A DNA stretch of 6,739 bases, taken from the NCBI GenBank assembly GCA_947442115.1, contig CANEVK010000156.1, positions 1 to 6,739 on the forward strand, read 5' to 3'. A program made the position numbers and the translations under genes. Shown here piece by piece: positions 1 through 5,288 of this stretch (the first letter of the stretch is position 1; every line of letters starts with the position of its first letter). Source of the stretch: Bacteriovoracaceae bacterium (lineage in GTDB: Bacteria > Bdellovibrionota > Bacteriovoracia > Bacteriovoracales > Bacteriovoracaceae). The notes beneath the pieces were generated by a model. It saw nothing but the letters and a program-made list of their open reading frames with translations, did not search any database and was not told the origin of the DNA.

Positions 1-271
1 AGATTTTGATATCGGGAAGCTTGGCGAGTAGTTGGGAGAGACCACCAATATGATCTTCATGACCGTGTGTGATGACTATATTTTTGACTCTCGTTTCATC
101 CAGTAACCCAAAGTCAGGTACAAGGTAATTAATATCAAAACATTCTTCATAGGGGAAAAGCAGACCGCAATCTATAACAATATCCTCATTAGCTGTACGA
201 ATGAGAGTCATGTTAGAGCCAATTTCGTCGACTCCACCGATTGGTAAAACAGAAAAAAATTTATTTTTCAA
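1..271 (-). CDS. rnj: Ribonuclease J, N-terminal part (runs off left edge)
   Basis: This is the first 90 residues of a metallo-beta-lactamase-fold RNase J, a family of 5'-3' exo/endoribonucleases acting in cytoplasmic mRNA turnover and rRNA processing. The sequence shows the family's opening strand GGVDEIGSN (residues 12-20), then IDCGLLFP (33-40), VPDF (51-54) and the zinc-binding motif HGHEDH at 69-74. The beta-CASP domain and C-terminus lie outside the window. The start is inferred to be TTG at 269-271: the codon before it is the udk stop TAG, the first in-frame ATG (residue 21) would cut away the conserved GGVDEIG segment, and a GAGG ribosome binding site lies 8 bases upstream inside udk. 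It is therefore the downstream gene of a udk-rnj pair. Because only the N-terminus is visible, another member of the beta-CASP family is possible but less likely. Confidence 0.88.
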   Translation of the reverse strand, partial: MKNKFFSVLPIGGVDEIGSNMTLIRTANEDIVIDCGLLFPYEECFDINYLVPDFGLLDETRVKNIVITHGHEDHIGGLSQLLAKLPDIKI

Positions 272-958
272 CTAAATCGCCTCATAGGCCGGAGTGGACC
301 TTAGTTTTTGCTGAGTGGCCAGAAGCTCTTTGATTCTAGCGGCCAAAATGAGGGCAGCGACATCAGTTTCCTCGCCAACAGTAAAGTCGGCGTATTGTCT
401 CTGAGGATCAAGATATTTTTGATACATTGGCCTAACCGTATCGTAATACTGAGAGATAACAGATTCTAAAGAGCGTCCTCTTTCTTTAACATCACGGTGA
501 AGACGTCTGGTGAATCGGATATCTGAATCAACATGCAAAAAGCACTTGATATCAAGAAGGTTTCTAATTTCTTGGTCATAGAGTGAGAAAATGCCTTCAA
601 AGAGCACGACTTTGCAGGGGCCCATTTCCTCATATTCTTCAGTCCTGGCGGAATTTTTAAAATCATAAACGGGGCATTTTATTGTTTGGCCGCTTTTTAA
701 TTCTTTTAGATGCTCTCTTAATAGATTCCAGTCAAAAGCTTGGGGATGATCGAAATTCGGCTTCCCCGATGAGGTGTAATTTTCTTGGGGCTGGGAATGA
801 AGGTAGTAAGAATCCATATGAAGAAGAGTGGACTCAAGGTTCTTTATTCCTTTGAGAACCTTTCTTGCAAAAGTTGTTTTCCCGGACCCAGAACCGCCCG
901 CAATACCAATTAGAAATATTTTTTCCATACGGGTGGCGTTTTTAACAGAAAAAGACAT
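272..958 (-). CDS. udk: Uridine kinase (uridine/cytidine salvage)
   Basis: A P-loop kinase that phosphorylates uridine or cytidine to UMP or CMP with a nucleoside triphosphate, in cytoplasmic pyrimidine salvage. Residue numbers use the 228-residue form. Visible motifs are Walker A GGSGSGKT (21-28), the MDSYY segment (48-52) with the likely catalytic Asp49, NFDHP (68-72), the nucleoside-site strand VVLFEGI (117-123), the lid RRLHRDVKERGRS (151-163) and VRPM (175-178). Length is close to the usual 210-230. The start is uncertain. ATG at 956-958 follows directly on an in-frame TAG and has only an AAGG about 15 bases upstream. ATG at 926-928 (residue 11, MEKIFLIGIAGGS) fits typical family N-termini but also lacks a clear ribosome binding site. 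It is divergent from prmA across 89 bases and probably co-transcribed with rnj. Phosphoribulokinase is a relative, but the motif set fits uridine kinase better. Confidence 0.88.
   Translation of the reverse strand: MSFSVKNATRMEKIFLIGIAGGSGSGKTTFARKVLKGIKNLESTLLHMDSYYLHSQPQENYTSSGKPNFDHPQAFDWNLLREHLKELKSGQTIKCPVYDFKNSARTEEYEEMGPCKVVLFEGIFSLYDQEIRNLLDIKCFLHVDSDIRFTRRLHRDVKERGRSLESVISQYYDTVRPMYQKYLDPQRQYADFTVGEETDVAALILAARIKELLATQQKLRSTPAYEAI
280..283 (-). promoter_or_regulatory. Ribosome binding site for RNase J TTG start
   Basis: GAGG on the minus strand lies within the last codons of udk, 8 bases before the TTG at 269-271. It supports a TTG start placed directly after the udk stop codon and suggests that the two genes are translationally coupled. 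Confidence 0.5.
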
Positions 959-998
959 CTAAAGCGAAGAAAACCTTACTTCATGTAAAATTTTTAGC

Positions 999-1027
999 CT
1001 CACATCGCTGAAATATTAGGCTATAAA
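999..1027 (+). promoter_or_regulatory. Possible sigma-70-type promoter for the prmA operon
   Basis: In the 89-base gap between the divergent genes, CTCACA (999-1004, 4 of 6 to TTGACA) is separated by exactly 17 bases from TATAAA (1022-1027, 5 of 6 to TATAAT). Transcription would start near 1034, leaving a leader of about 14 bases with AAAGGA (1037-1042) as the ribosome binding site. The region is AT-rich, so chance matches are possible. I saw no comparably good promoter facing udk. Confidence 0.35.
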
Positions 1028-1047
1028 GGCAAAATTAAAGGATTTTT

Positions 1048-2007
1048 ATGGAAAAGTTTTGGATTGTGACACTGTTTCATTTTCAACCCGATGAACTGCT
1101 TCGTGAAAGAATTGAATATGAAGGCATGGAGCAATTTAGCGCTTTAGGCATTGAAGAGTTTTCTCTGAATGAGGCCCAAGTGGATGAGATTTTAGGTGAG
1201 CGTGCTTACTCAGGAGGAGATGTTCCAGAAACTGTTTTAGATGAAGTTGAAGACACAGTCAGAAAACAATCTGCCCATTATCGCTTCTTTTTTGATTCAT
1301 TAAGCAAGGCCAATGAGTTTAAAGCATTTTGTCAGAAAGAAATTTTAGCTGAGGTTCAGATCGAAGAACAAAACTCGCAAGATTGGAATGCCGAATGGAA
1401 AAAGCATTATTCTCCCATTTATGTGAATGATCGCTTTGAAGTGATTCCCGCTTGGATGCAAGATTATAAATTAAAGGCAGAGAACGCTCTCTATATTAAC
1501 CCTGGTATGGGGTTCGGAACAGGAAGCCACGAAACAACATTTTTGTGTCTTCAACTTTTAACTGAGAATACCAATTCAAAAATTTCGGATGTTTTAGATT
1601 TTGGCTCTGGTTCTGGAATTTTAGGTCTAGCATCCTTAAAGTTTTTTCCAAAAGCAGAGATCGATTTCTATGATATTGACCCTGAAGCGAATAAAAACTG
1701 TTTTCAGAATGCAGAAATCAATGGACTAGAGAAATTGGCCTTTCGCTTAGTTCTCCCTGAAGTTAGAGATGTTCTAAAAAAAGATTATGATCTAGTGTTT
1801 GCGAATATTTTAGAAAGTATCTTGCTTTTAGAGAAAGATTATTTAGTCAGTGTGACTCGTCCAGGTGGCGTTCTTATCCTTTCGGGTCTTCTTAATCATC
1901 AAGTTGATGGAATCATCAAAACATATGAAAAACTTGGCATGAAACTTCTTCGCCATCTACATAAGGGAGATTGGTCAGCTTTAAGTTTTTCAAGGAATTC
2001 GACTTGA
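1048..2007 (+). CDS. prmA: Ribosomal protein L11 methyltransferase PrmA
   Basis: A SAM-dependent methyltransferase that methylates ribosomal protein L11 at its N-terminus and lysine side chains. The length of 319 residues is slightly above the typical 290-300. The N-terminal substrate-recognition region (about 1-110) is divergent, as usual in this family. The diagnostic block QDWNAEWKKH (111-120) follows, then NPGMGFGTGSHETT (151-164), which matches the PrmA signature before the Rossmann fold. SAM motif I is LDFGSGSGIL (183-192), and the acidic ribose-binding DID is at 209-211. ANIL (252-255) is the PrmA form of motif IV, and the end carries GDWSALSF (307-314). ATG 1048 is supported by AAAGGA 5 bases upstream. 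It is the first gene of a five-gene operon; its last four bases overlap the proposed rsmE start. Confidence 0.93.
   Translation: MEKFWIVTLFHFQPDELLRERIEYEGMEQFSALGIEEFSLNEAQVDEILGERAYSGGDVPETVLDEVEDTVRKQSAHYRFFFDSLSKANEFKAFCQKEILAEVQIEEQNSQDWNAEWKKHYSPIYVNDRFEVIPAWMQDYKLKAENALYINPGMGFGTGSHETTFLCLQLLTENTNSKISDVLDFGSGSGILGLASLKFFPKAEIDFYDIDPEANKNCFQNAEINGLEKLAFRLVLPEVRDVLKKDYDLVFANILESILLLEKDYLVSVTRPGGVLILSGLLNHQVDGIIKTYEKLGMKLLRHLHKGDWSALSFSRNST
1992..1996 (+). promoter_or_regulatory. Ribosome binding site that decides the rsmE start
   Basis: AAGGA inside the end of prmA lies 7 bases upstream of TTG 2004-2006. The earlier in-frame TTG at 1971 has a purine-rich stretch only about one base away, too close to work well. 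This favours the start at 2004. Confidence 0.65.
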
Positions 2008-2711
2008 GAGCATTTTATCTAAAGAATCTCACCCCGCAGGAGAGTTATGCTCTTAAAGGAGATGAGGCCCATCATCTGATTAATGTCGTGCGTTTGCAAC
2101 TGGCCGAGCCTTTGCTTCTTTTGAACGGTCAGGGACTCTTGGTGTGGACAACTGTCGATTTTATTTCTCGTAAAGAATTAGTTTTAAAATATTCTCGTCA
2201 CGAGCAGCGGGACCAGAAGGCTCCTCTTGATCTTGCCCTAGGAATACCTAAAAAAGACGCCCTAGAGTTAAGTTTAAAAGAAGCAGTTGAATTAGGATTT
2301 GGAACTATTTTTTTAGTCAGGGGAGATTTTTCTCAGATAAAAATACCTGAGAGTGATCGGATTGAGGCGATCCTCATAAGTGCTTTAGAGCAATCAAATT
2401 CTCCGTTCTTGCCTCATATCATCAGTATCGATTGGGAGGAGATCCCTTTTCAGAATTACTCTGAGATTTACTGGATGAATTCCAAACCTGGGCCTGAAAA
2501 AATACTCTCTGAGAAAAATTCAAAGAAGCTGTTAATTGTGGGACCTGAGGGTGGTTTTTCTCCAAAAGAAGTCGAGTTTTTTCAGAAAATTGAAAATTTA
2601 TGCTCCATACATCTACCAACGCCCATTTTAAGAACACCTACGGCCATTGCGGCCGGGGCAGGATTTCTCTTGGGAAGATTGCTGAATCAAGACAATTATG
2701 ACAAGCTTTAG
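2004..2711 (+). CDS. rsmE: 16S rRNA (uracil1498-N3)-methyltransferase RsmE
   Basis: A SPOUT-class methyltransferase that methylates N3 of U1498 in 16S rRNA, in the 30S decoding region, using SAM. With the TTG start at 2004 it has 235 residues, near the family's usual 230-245. The N-terminal PUA-like part has GDEAHH (19-24) followed by INVVRL, which is typical. The central strand LGIPKKDALE leads the SPOUT domain, followed by EQS (129-131). The SAM-binding knot is formed by VGPEGGFS (179-186) and ILRTPTA (208-214). The frame stays open back to a TTG at 1971, but that would add 11 residues encoded within prmA. The TTG at 2004 gives MRAFYLK, like family N-termini, has AAGGA 7 bases upstream, and forms a TTGA start/stop overlap with prmA. 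The coupling with prmA places two ribosome-modifying enzymes in one transcript. Confidence 0.92.
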   Translation: MRAFYLKNLTPQESYALKGDEAHHLINVVRLQLAEPLLLLNGQGLLVWTTVDFISRKELVLKYSRHEQRDQKAPLDLALGIPKKDALELSLKEAVELGFGTIFLVRGDFSQIKIPESDRIEAILISALEQSNSPFLPHIISIDWEEIPFQNYSEIYWMNSKPGPEKILSEKNSKKLLIVGPEGGFSPKEVEFFQKIENLCSIHLPTPILRTPTAIAAGAGFLLGRLLNQDNYDKL

Positions 2712-2735
2712 AAAAGACTTTAGAGGGAATCAAAT

Positions 2736-3437
2736 ATGAATTTAGAAACAACACCTTCAAAAAAAACCGTAGATAATCATATTATTGAAGATATAGATTT
2801 TGAATTTAAGCCTATTACCTCAGGCCTAGGATTTCATCATCAGAAAACAACTGAAATGAGATCTCATGTGAATGAGGTCTCACTTCCGAAATTGGCCTCA
2901 ACTGTGACTCAACTAAAAAAAGAAGTTCGTCCTACAGCAAATACCTCAGCTGTTTATCAAAATGATCTTTCGCTTTTTTATGGGCATGAATTACAAAAAG
3001 AAATTCAGGTTGAAGAAAAGAAAGAAACAATTTACCGTAGTGCCACTTCTTCTCAAAGAGTGCTGGCCTATATTTTAGATCTTTCAGCAGTTCTTTCATT
3101 TTTAGCGATAGTTCTGATTATTATGGCGCGATTGATTCATATGGATGTTGTTGAGGCCTGGTCTACCTTTCCTCATGAAATAACTCCACTTGTTCTCACT
3201 TTGTTTGTCGGTTTTTATCTTATTTATTTTTCAATTTTTGAAAAAACGCAGTCATCTACCATTGGAAAATCGATGGTGGGAATAACTGTGGTGAATATGG
3301 AAAATAAGCCTCAGAACTTTCTAATGCTTGTTCTAAGATCGACTTTTTCTCTCTGTAATTTTATAAGTCTTGGATTGTTTGCTTACTTTGATCTTCAAAA
3401 TAAAGTTTCAAAGACCAAAGTTATCAAGGTTCATTAA
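2736..3437 (+). CDS. RDD-family membrane protein with long charged N-terminus
   Basis: A 233-residue protein of unknown function. Residues 1 to about 105 are polar, charged and probably disordered, with no signal peptide. They contain one segment that stands out, FKPITSGLGFHH (24-35). The RDD domain starts at SQRVLAYILDLSAVLS (106-121), where R108 and D115 fit the family's Arg and Asp signature. TM1 is about 110-133, TM2 about 150-168, and a weaker hydrophobic stretch about 195-219. After TM2 comes TIGKSMVGITVVN (175-187), the typical post-TM2 RDD block, with R201 further on. Some RDD proteins have been linked to ion transport, but the role here cannot be read from the sequence. ATG 2736 has GAGGG 8 bases upstream. 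The gene lies 24 bases after rsmE, and its stop overlaps the next start by one base (TAATG). Confidence 0.82.
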   Translation: MNLETTPSKKTVDNHIIEDIDFEFKPITSGLGFHHQKTTEMRSHVNEVSLPKLASTVTQLKKEVRPTANTSAVYQNDLSLFYGHELQKEIQVEEKKETIYRSATSSQRVLAYILDLSAVLSFLAIVLIIMARLIHMDVVEAWSTFPHEITPLVLTLFVGFYLIYFSIFEKTQSSTIGKSMVGITVVNMENKPQNFLMLVLRSTFSLCNFISLGLFAYFDLQNKVSKTKVIKVH

Positions 3438-3889
3438 TGAGTGCTTCTTCACTTGAAATTTTTCTCGAAAATAATAAAGGTAAAAAGATAGTATTCACCA
3501 ATGGCTGTTTCGATATTCTTCACAAGGGACATGTCACTTATCTCAATGAGGCAAAAAAGTTAGGAGACCTACTGCTTGTAGGTCTTAACTCTGATGCGAG
3601 TGTTAAAAGATTGAAAGGACCAGAGCGCCCAATTAATAATGAACTTGATCGTCAGTTTGTTTTATCTCAATTAAAAGCTGTTGATTTTGTCGAAATATTT
3701 GATCAGGACACACCTCTTGAGCTCATTCTAAAAGTGAAGCCAAATATTTTAGTGAAAGGTGGAGACTGGAAGATTGAGCAAATAGTTGGCGCCAAGGAAG
3801 TTTTGGCCTCTGGTGGTGACGTTTTTTCTTTGAATTTTGTGGATGGTTATTCTACAACTTCAATCATTCATAAAATCCAAGCTCCATGA
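3437..3889 (+). CDS. rfaE2: D-glycero-beta-D-manno-heptose 1-phosphate adenylyltransferase (stand-alone RfaE2/HldE C-domain)
   Basis: A nucleotidyltransferase that makes ADP-heptose from heptose 1-phosphate and ATP for the LPS inner core, in the cytoplasm. The 150 residues match the C-terminal half of bifunctional HldE. The cytidylyltransferase-fold signature NGCFDILHKGH (22-32) contains the HxGH motif (H29, H32). Other family blocks are KGPERP (60-65), KGGDW (107-111) followed by the conserved IVGAKEVLASGG, and GYSTTSII (137-144), which is strongly diagnostic of RfaE2. The HldA-type kinase domain is absent, so a separate kinase gene is expected elsewhere in the genome. ATG 3437 overlaps the stop of the RDD gene (TAATG) and has AAGG 7 bases upstream. 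Its own stop overlaps the next gene by four bases (ATGA). The gene indicates that the organism makes heptose-containing LPS. Confidence 0.9.
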   Translation: MSASSLEIFLENNKGKKIVFTNGCFDILHKGHVTYLNEAKKLGDLLLVGLNSDASVKRLKGPERPINNELDRQFVLSQLKAVDFVEIFDQDTPLELILKVKPNILVKGGDWKIEQIVGAKEVLASGGDVFSLNFVDGYSTTSIIHKIQAP

Positions 3890-4227
3890 TTTTTTCCTTT
3901 CATGTTGCATCTGAAAGAGAGCTGAATTTCAGTCTTAAAAACACTGATATTTTTTGTTTTTTCTCAGTGAAGAATAATATTTTTATTCCAGAATCTGACT
4001 GGAGTTTGGCGGTTTCAGCTTCTCTAAGAATGAAAAAAAATATTCTCATTCTCGAATCTTTTACGAATGAAGCTCTTGCGATTAATGACCGCCAAAGAAT
4101 CATCGGAGGGACAGATTTTCTTTGGATGGCGCCCCATGCCCTTAGCGTCTTTAATAAGGCAGTTTACGAAAATTCAGGCTCTTATGTTCATGTCAAGTCT
4201 TGTCTTTTAAATCCTAACTACAAGTAA
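3886..4227 (+). CDS. Unrecognised 113-residue protein, last gene of the prmA operon
   Basis: I do not recognise this protein. It is accepted as real because its ATG forms an ATGA overlap with the rfaE2 stop, the frame is open to just before the flagellin control region, and it continues a compact operon. No typical ribosome binding site is seen, so translation probably depends on coupling to rfaE2. The protein is soluble-looking, without signal peptide or clear membrane segment. It alternates predicted strands and helices: NTDIFCFFSV (19-28), a helix near WSLAVSASLRMKK (39-51), then the strand NILILES (52-58). This resembles half of a Rossmann-like fold. The second half holds DRQRIIGGTDFLWM (68-81). 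It might be the remnant or a divergent small member of a larger nucleotide-binding family, but no function can be assigned. Confidence 0.65.
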   Translation: MIFSFHVASERELNFSLKNTDIFCFFSVKNNIFIPESDWSLAVSASLRMKKNILILESFTNEALAINDRQRIIGGTDFLWMAPHALSVFNKAVYENSGSYVHVKSCLLNPNYK

Positions 4228-4272
4228 TTACGCCTTTTTTTAATTTTTTTTCAAGCTAAACGAAAAATGTAC

Positions 4273-4299
4273 TCAAATATTATCCGAGTCTTTCGATAA
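4273..4299 (+). promoter_or_regulatory. Sigma-28 (FliA)-type flagellin promoter
   Basis: Compared with the enterobacterial consensus TAAAGTTT-N11-GCCGATAA, the sequence has TCAAATAT at 4273-4280 (5 of 8), a spacer of exactly 11 bases, and TTCGATAA at 4292-4299 (6 of 8, with the core CGATAA intact). It lies about 75 bases before the flagellin start. Transcription would begin near 4305-4307. Control of flagellin by the late flagellar sigma factor is well established in many flagellated bacteria. Whether this organism uses the same consensus is inferred. Confidence 0.65.
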
Positions 4300-4305
4300 G
4301 GAAAA

Positions 4306-4352
4306 TGATCGACCCTATTGGTCGGTTACAATTTTGACCGTAAAACACCGGT
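4306..4352 (+). promoter_or_regulatory. Structured flagellin mRNA 5' leader with competing hairpins
   Basis: Hairpin A pairs 4306-4314 with 4320-4328 (9 base pairs including two G-U pairs, loop CTATT) and begins at the predicted transcript 5' end. Hairpin B pairs 4323-4328 with 4335-4340 (6 pairs, one G-U, 6-base loop). It shares bases 4323-4328 with A, so A and B cannot form together. A weaker hairpin C pairs ACCG 4337-4340 with CGGT 4349-4352 and is compatible with A but not with B. The ribosome binding site at 4361-4366 lies outside all three. A hairpin at the very 5' end often stabilises mRNA; a switching role is speculative. Confidence 0.4.
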
Positions 4353-4360
4353 TCTTATTC

Positions 4361-4366
4361 AAGGAG
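4361..4366 (+). promoter_or_regulatory. Ribosome binding site of the flagellin gene
   Basis: AAGGAG is 7 bases before ATG 4374 but only 4 bases before the in-frame TTG at 4371, so it selects the ATG. It sits in CAAGGA, which also fits the core CANGGA bound by CsrA in other bacteria. This is a weak hint only. Confidence 0.7.
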
Positions 4367-4373
4367 TACGTTG

Positions 4374-5204
4374 ATGGGCTTAAGAATCAACACCAACATC
4401 GCCTCGCAAGAGGTACAAAAAAACCTGAGGGCCTCAAGTGCCCAACAGGAAGCAGAGTTTGCTAAACTCTCATCAGGTAAGCGGATTACTAAATCTGCTG
4501 ACGATGCTGCAGGCCTAGCAATCGCCAAAAAACTGGAAGCTGAGACGAAGGGTCTTCGCATGGCTTCTAGAAACGCCAACGATGCTATTTCGCTCGTTCA
4601 GGTTGCCGAGGGTGGACTGAACGAAACATCTAACATCCTGACGCGTTTGCGTGAACTATCCATTCAAGCTGGATCGGACACAGTGGGAGATGCTGAAAGA
4701 GGCTATCTGTCACTTGAATACGAACAACTTGTACAGGAAGCTGATCGTATTTCGAATACGACAAACTTCAACGGACGCTCTCTCCTAAGAGGGGAAGGCT
4801 CTATTCTACAATTCCAAGTTGGTGCCCAGGGTAATGAGCACAACCGAATTGAACTTGATGCGGGTGCTACTGATGCATCGGCAGAAAATTTGGGTATTGG
4901 TGGTACCAATTTAAGAGATAAATCTGGCGCTCTTGATAACCTCCAAGTTATCGATGAAGCCATCGCTAAAGTAAGTGGATTCAGAGCGAACTTCGGTTCT
5001 ATTCAGTCCCGCTTACAAACAAGTATTAATAACCTTGATGTTGCTGTCGTTAACCAGGAAGCAGCCCGTTCTCGAATTGAGGATGTGGATGTTGCCGACT
5101 CGACTGCCAAAGTTGCATCAGCACAGATTAAAAATGCTGCTGGTACTTCAACTCTCGCCCAGGCCAACCAAATTGGTCAGGGTGCTCTCAGATTGATCGG
5201 TTAA
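4374..5204 (+). CDS. fliC: Flagellin, compact form without central variable domain
   Basis: The structural subunit of the flagellar filament, exported through the flagellar type III system without a cleaved signal. The 276 residues comprise the conserved N-terminal coiled region (1 to about 138) and C-terminal region (about 190-276), joined by a short middle part. There is no D2/D3 surface domain. N-terminal hallmarks are LRINTNIAS (3-11), SSGKRITKSADDAAGLAIA (33-51), LRELSIQAG (92-100) and NTTNFNGRSLL (128-138). C-terminal hallmarks are RANFGSIQSRL (204-214), SRIEDVDVADSTAK (233-246) and LAQANQ (261-266). Residue 1 is ATG 4374; the TTG just before it is too close to the ribosome binding site. 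The gene has its own sigma-28-like promoter and a terminator directly after it, so it is probably monocistronic. Codon use favours C-ending codons (Asn 15 AAC to 6 AAT), unlike its neighbours, which suggests high expression. Further flagellin paralogues elsewhere are likely in this kind of organism. Confidence 0.96.
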   Translation: MGLRINTNIASQEVQKNLRASSAQQEAEFAKLSSGKRITKSADDAAGLAIAKKLEAETKGLRMASRNANDAISLVQVAEGGLNETSNILTRLRELSIQAGSDTVGDAERGYLSLEYEQLVQEADRISNTTNFNGRSLLRGEGSILQFQVGAQGNEHNRIELDAGATDASAENLGIGGTNLRDKSGALDNLQVIDEAIAKVSGFRANFGSIQSRLQTSINNLDVAVVNQEAARSRIEDVDVADSTAKVASAQIKNAAGTSTLAQANQIGQGALRLIG

Positions 5205-5243
5205 TTGTGTTTTAAAGGTGTTTGATTTTCTTAAAGCCCGAGA

Positions 5244-5275
5244 CCTCCCTTGGCGAAAGCCATGGGGGGCCTTTT
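5244..5275 (+). terminator. Rho-independent terminator after flagellin
   Basis: A strong hairpin: CCTCCCTTGGC (5244-5254) pairs with GCCATGGGGGG (5259-5269) around a GAAA tetraloop (5255-5258). There is one T-T mismatch (5250/5263) and one T-G pair (5246/5267). It is followed by CC and a short run of four T (5272-5275). The stem is GC-rich in an AT-rich region. The short T-run may allow some read-through into the next gene. Confidence 0.85.
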
Positions 5276-5280
5276 AGGAG
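5276..5280 (+). promoter_or_regulatory. Ribosome binding site for the GTG start of the PilZ gene
   Basis: AGGAG lies 8 bases before GTG 5289, and an in-frame TGA at 5283-5285 excludes any earlier start. The site begins at the base right after the terminator's T-run, so the terminator hairpin lies directly before it in any read-through transcript. Confidence 0.75.
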
Positions 5281-5288
5281 TTTGAGTA

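Noticed and set aside
466..666. Open frame on the minus strand within udk
   Set aside because: Out-of-frame shadow of the well-supported uridine kinase gene; its product has no recognisable features.
959..1047. A riboswitch or small RNA in the divergent udk/prmA gap
   Set aside because: Only 89 AT-rich bases with no extended inverted repeat; ordinary promoters explain it.
3886..4227. Resemblance of DRQRIIGGTDFLWM in the 113-residue protein to the RNRIIAG region of DprA
   Set aside because: The similarity is limited to a few residues, and the DprA GSR and GxARGID nucleotide-binding motifs are absent, so no assignment was made.
4228..4256. T-rich stretch after the last gene of the prmA operon as a rho-independent terminator
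   Set aside because: Two T-runs are present, but there is no GC-rich hairpin before them. The best stem (CTTGT with ACAAG, loop of about 17 bases) is weak and lies inside the coding end.
4355..4963. Minus-strand open frames (4355-4579 and 4703-4963) opposite flagellin
   Set aside because: Shadows of the flagellin gene, produced by its codon bias; no ribosome binding site or protein features.
5232..5259. Second sigma-28-like promoter before the PilZ gene (TAAAGCCC and GGCGAAAG)
   Set aside because: The spacer is 12 rather than 11 bases, the -10-like part matches 5 of 8 without an intact CGATAA, and it coincides with the terminator stem and its GAAA loop, which explain the sequence better.
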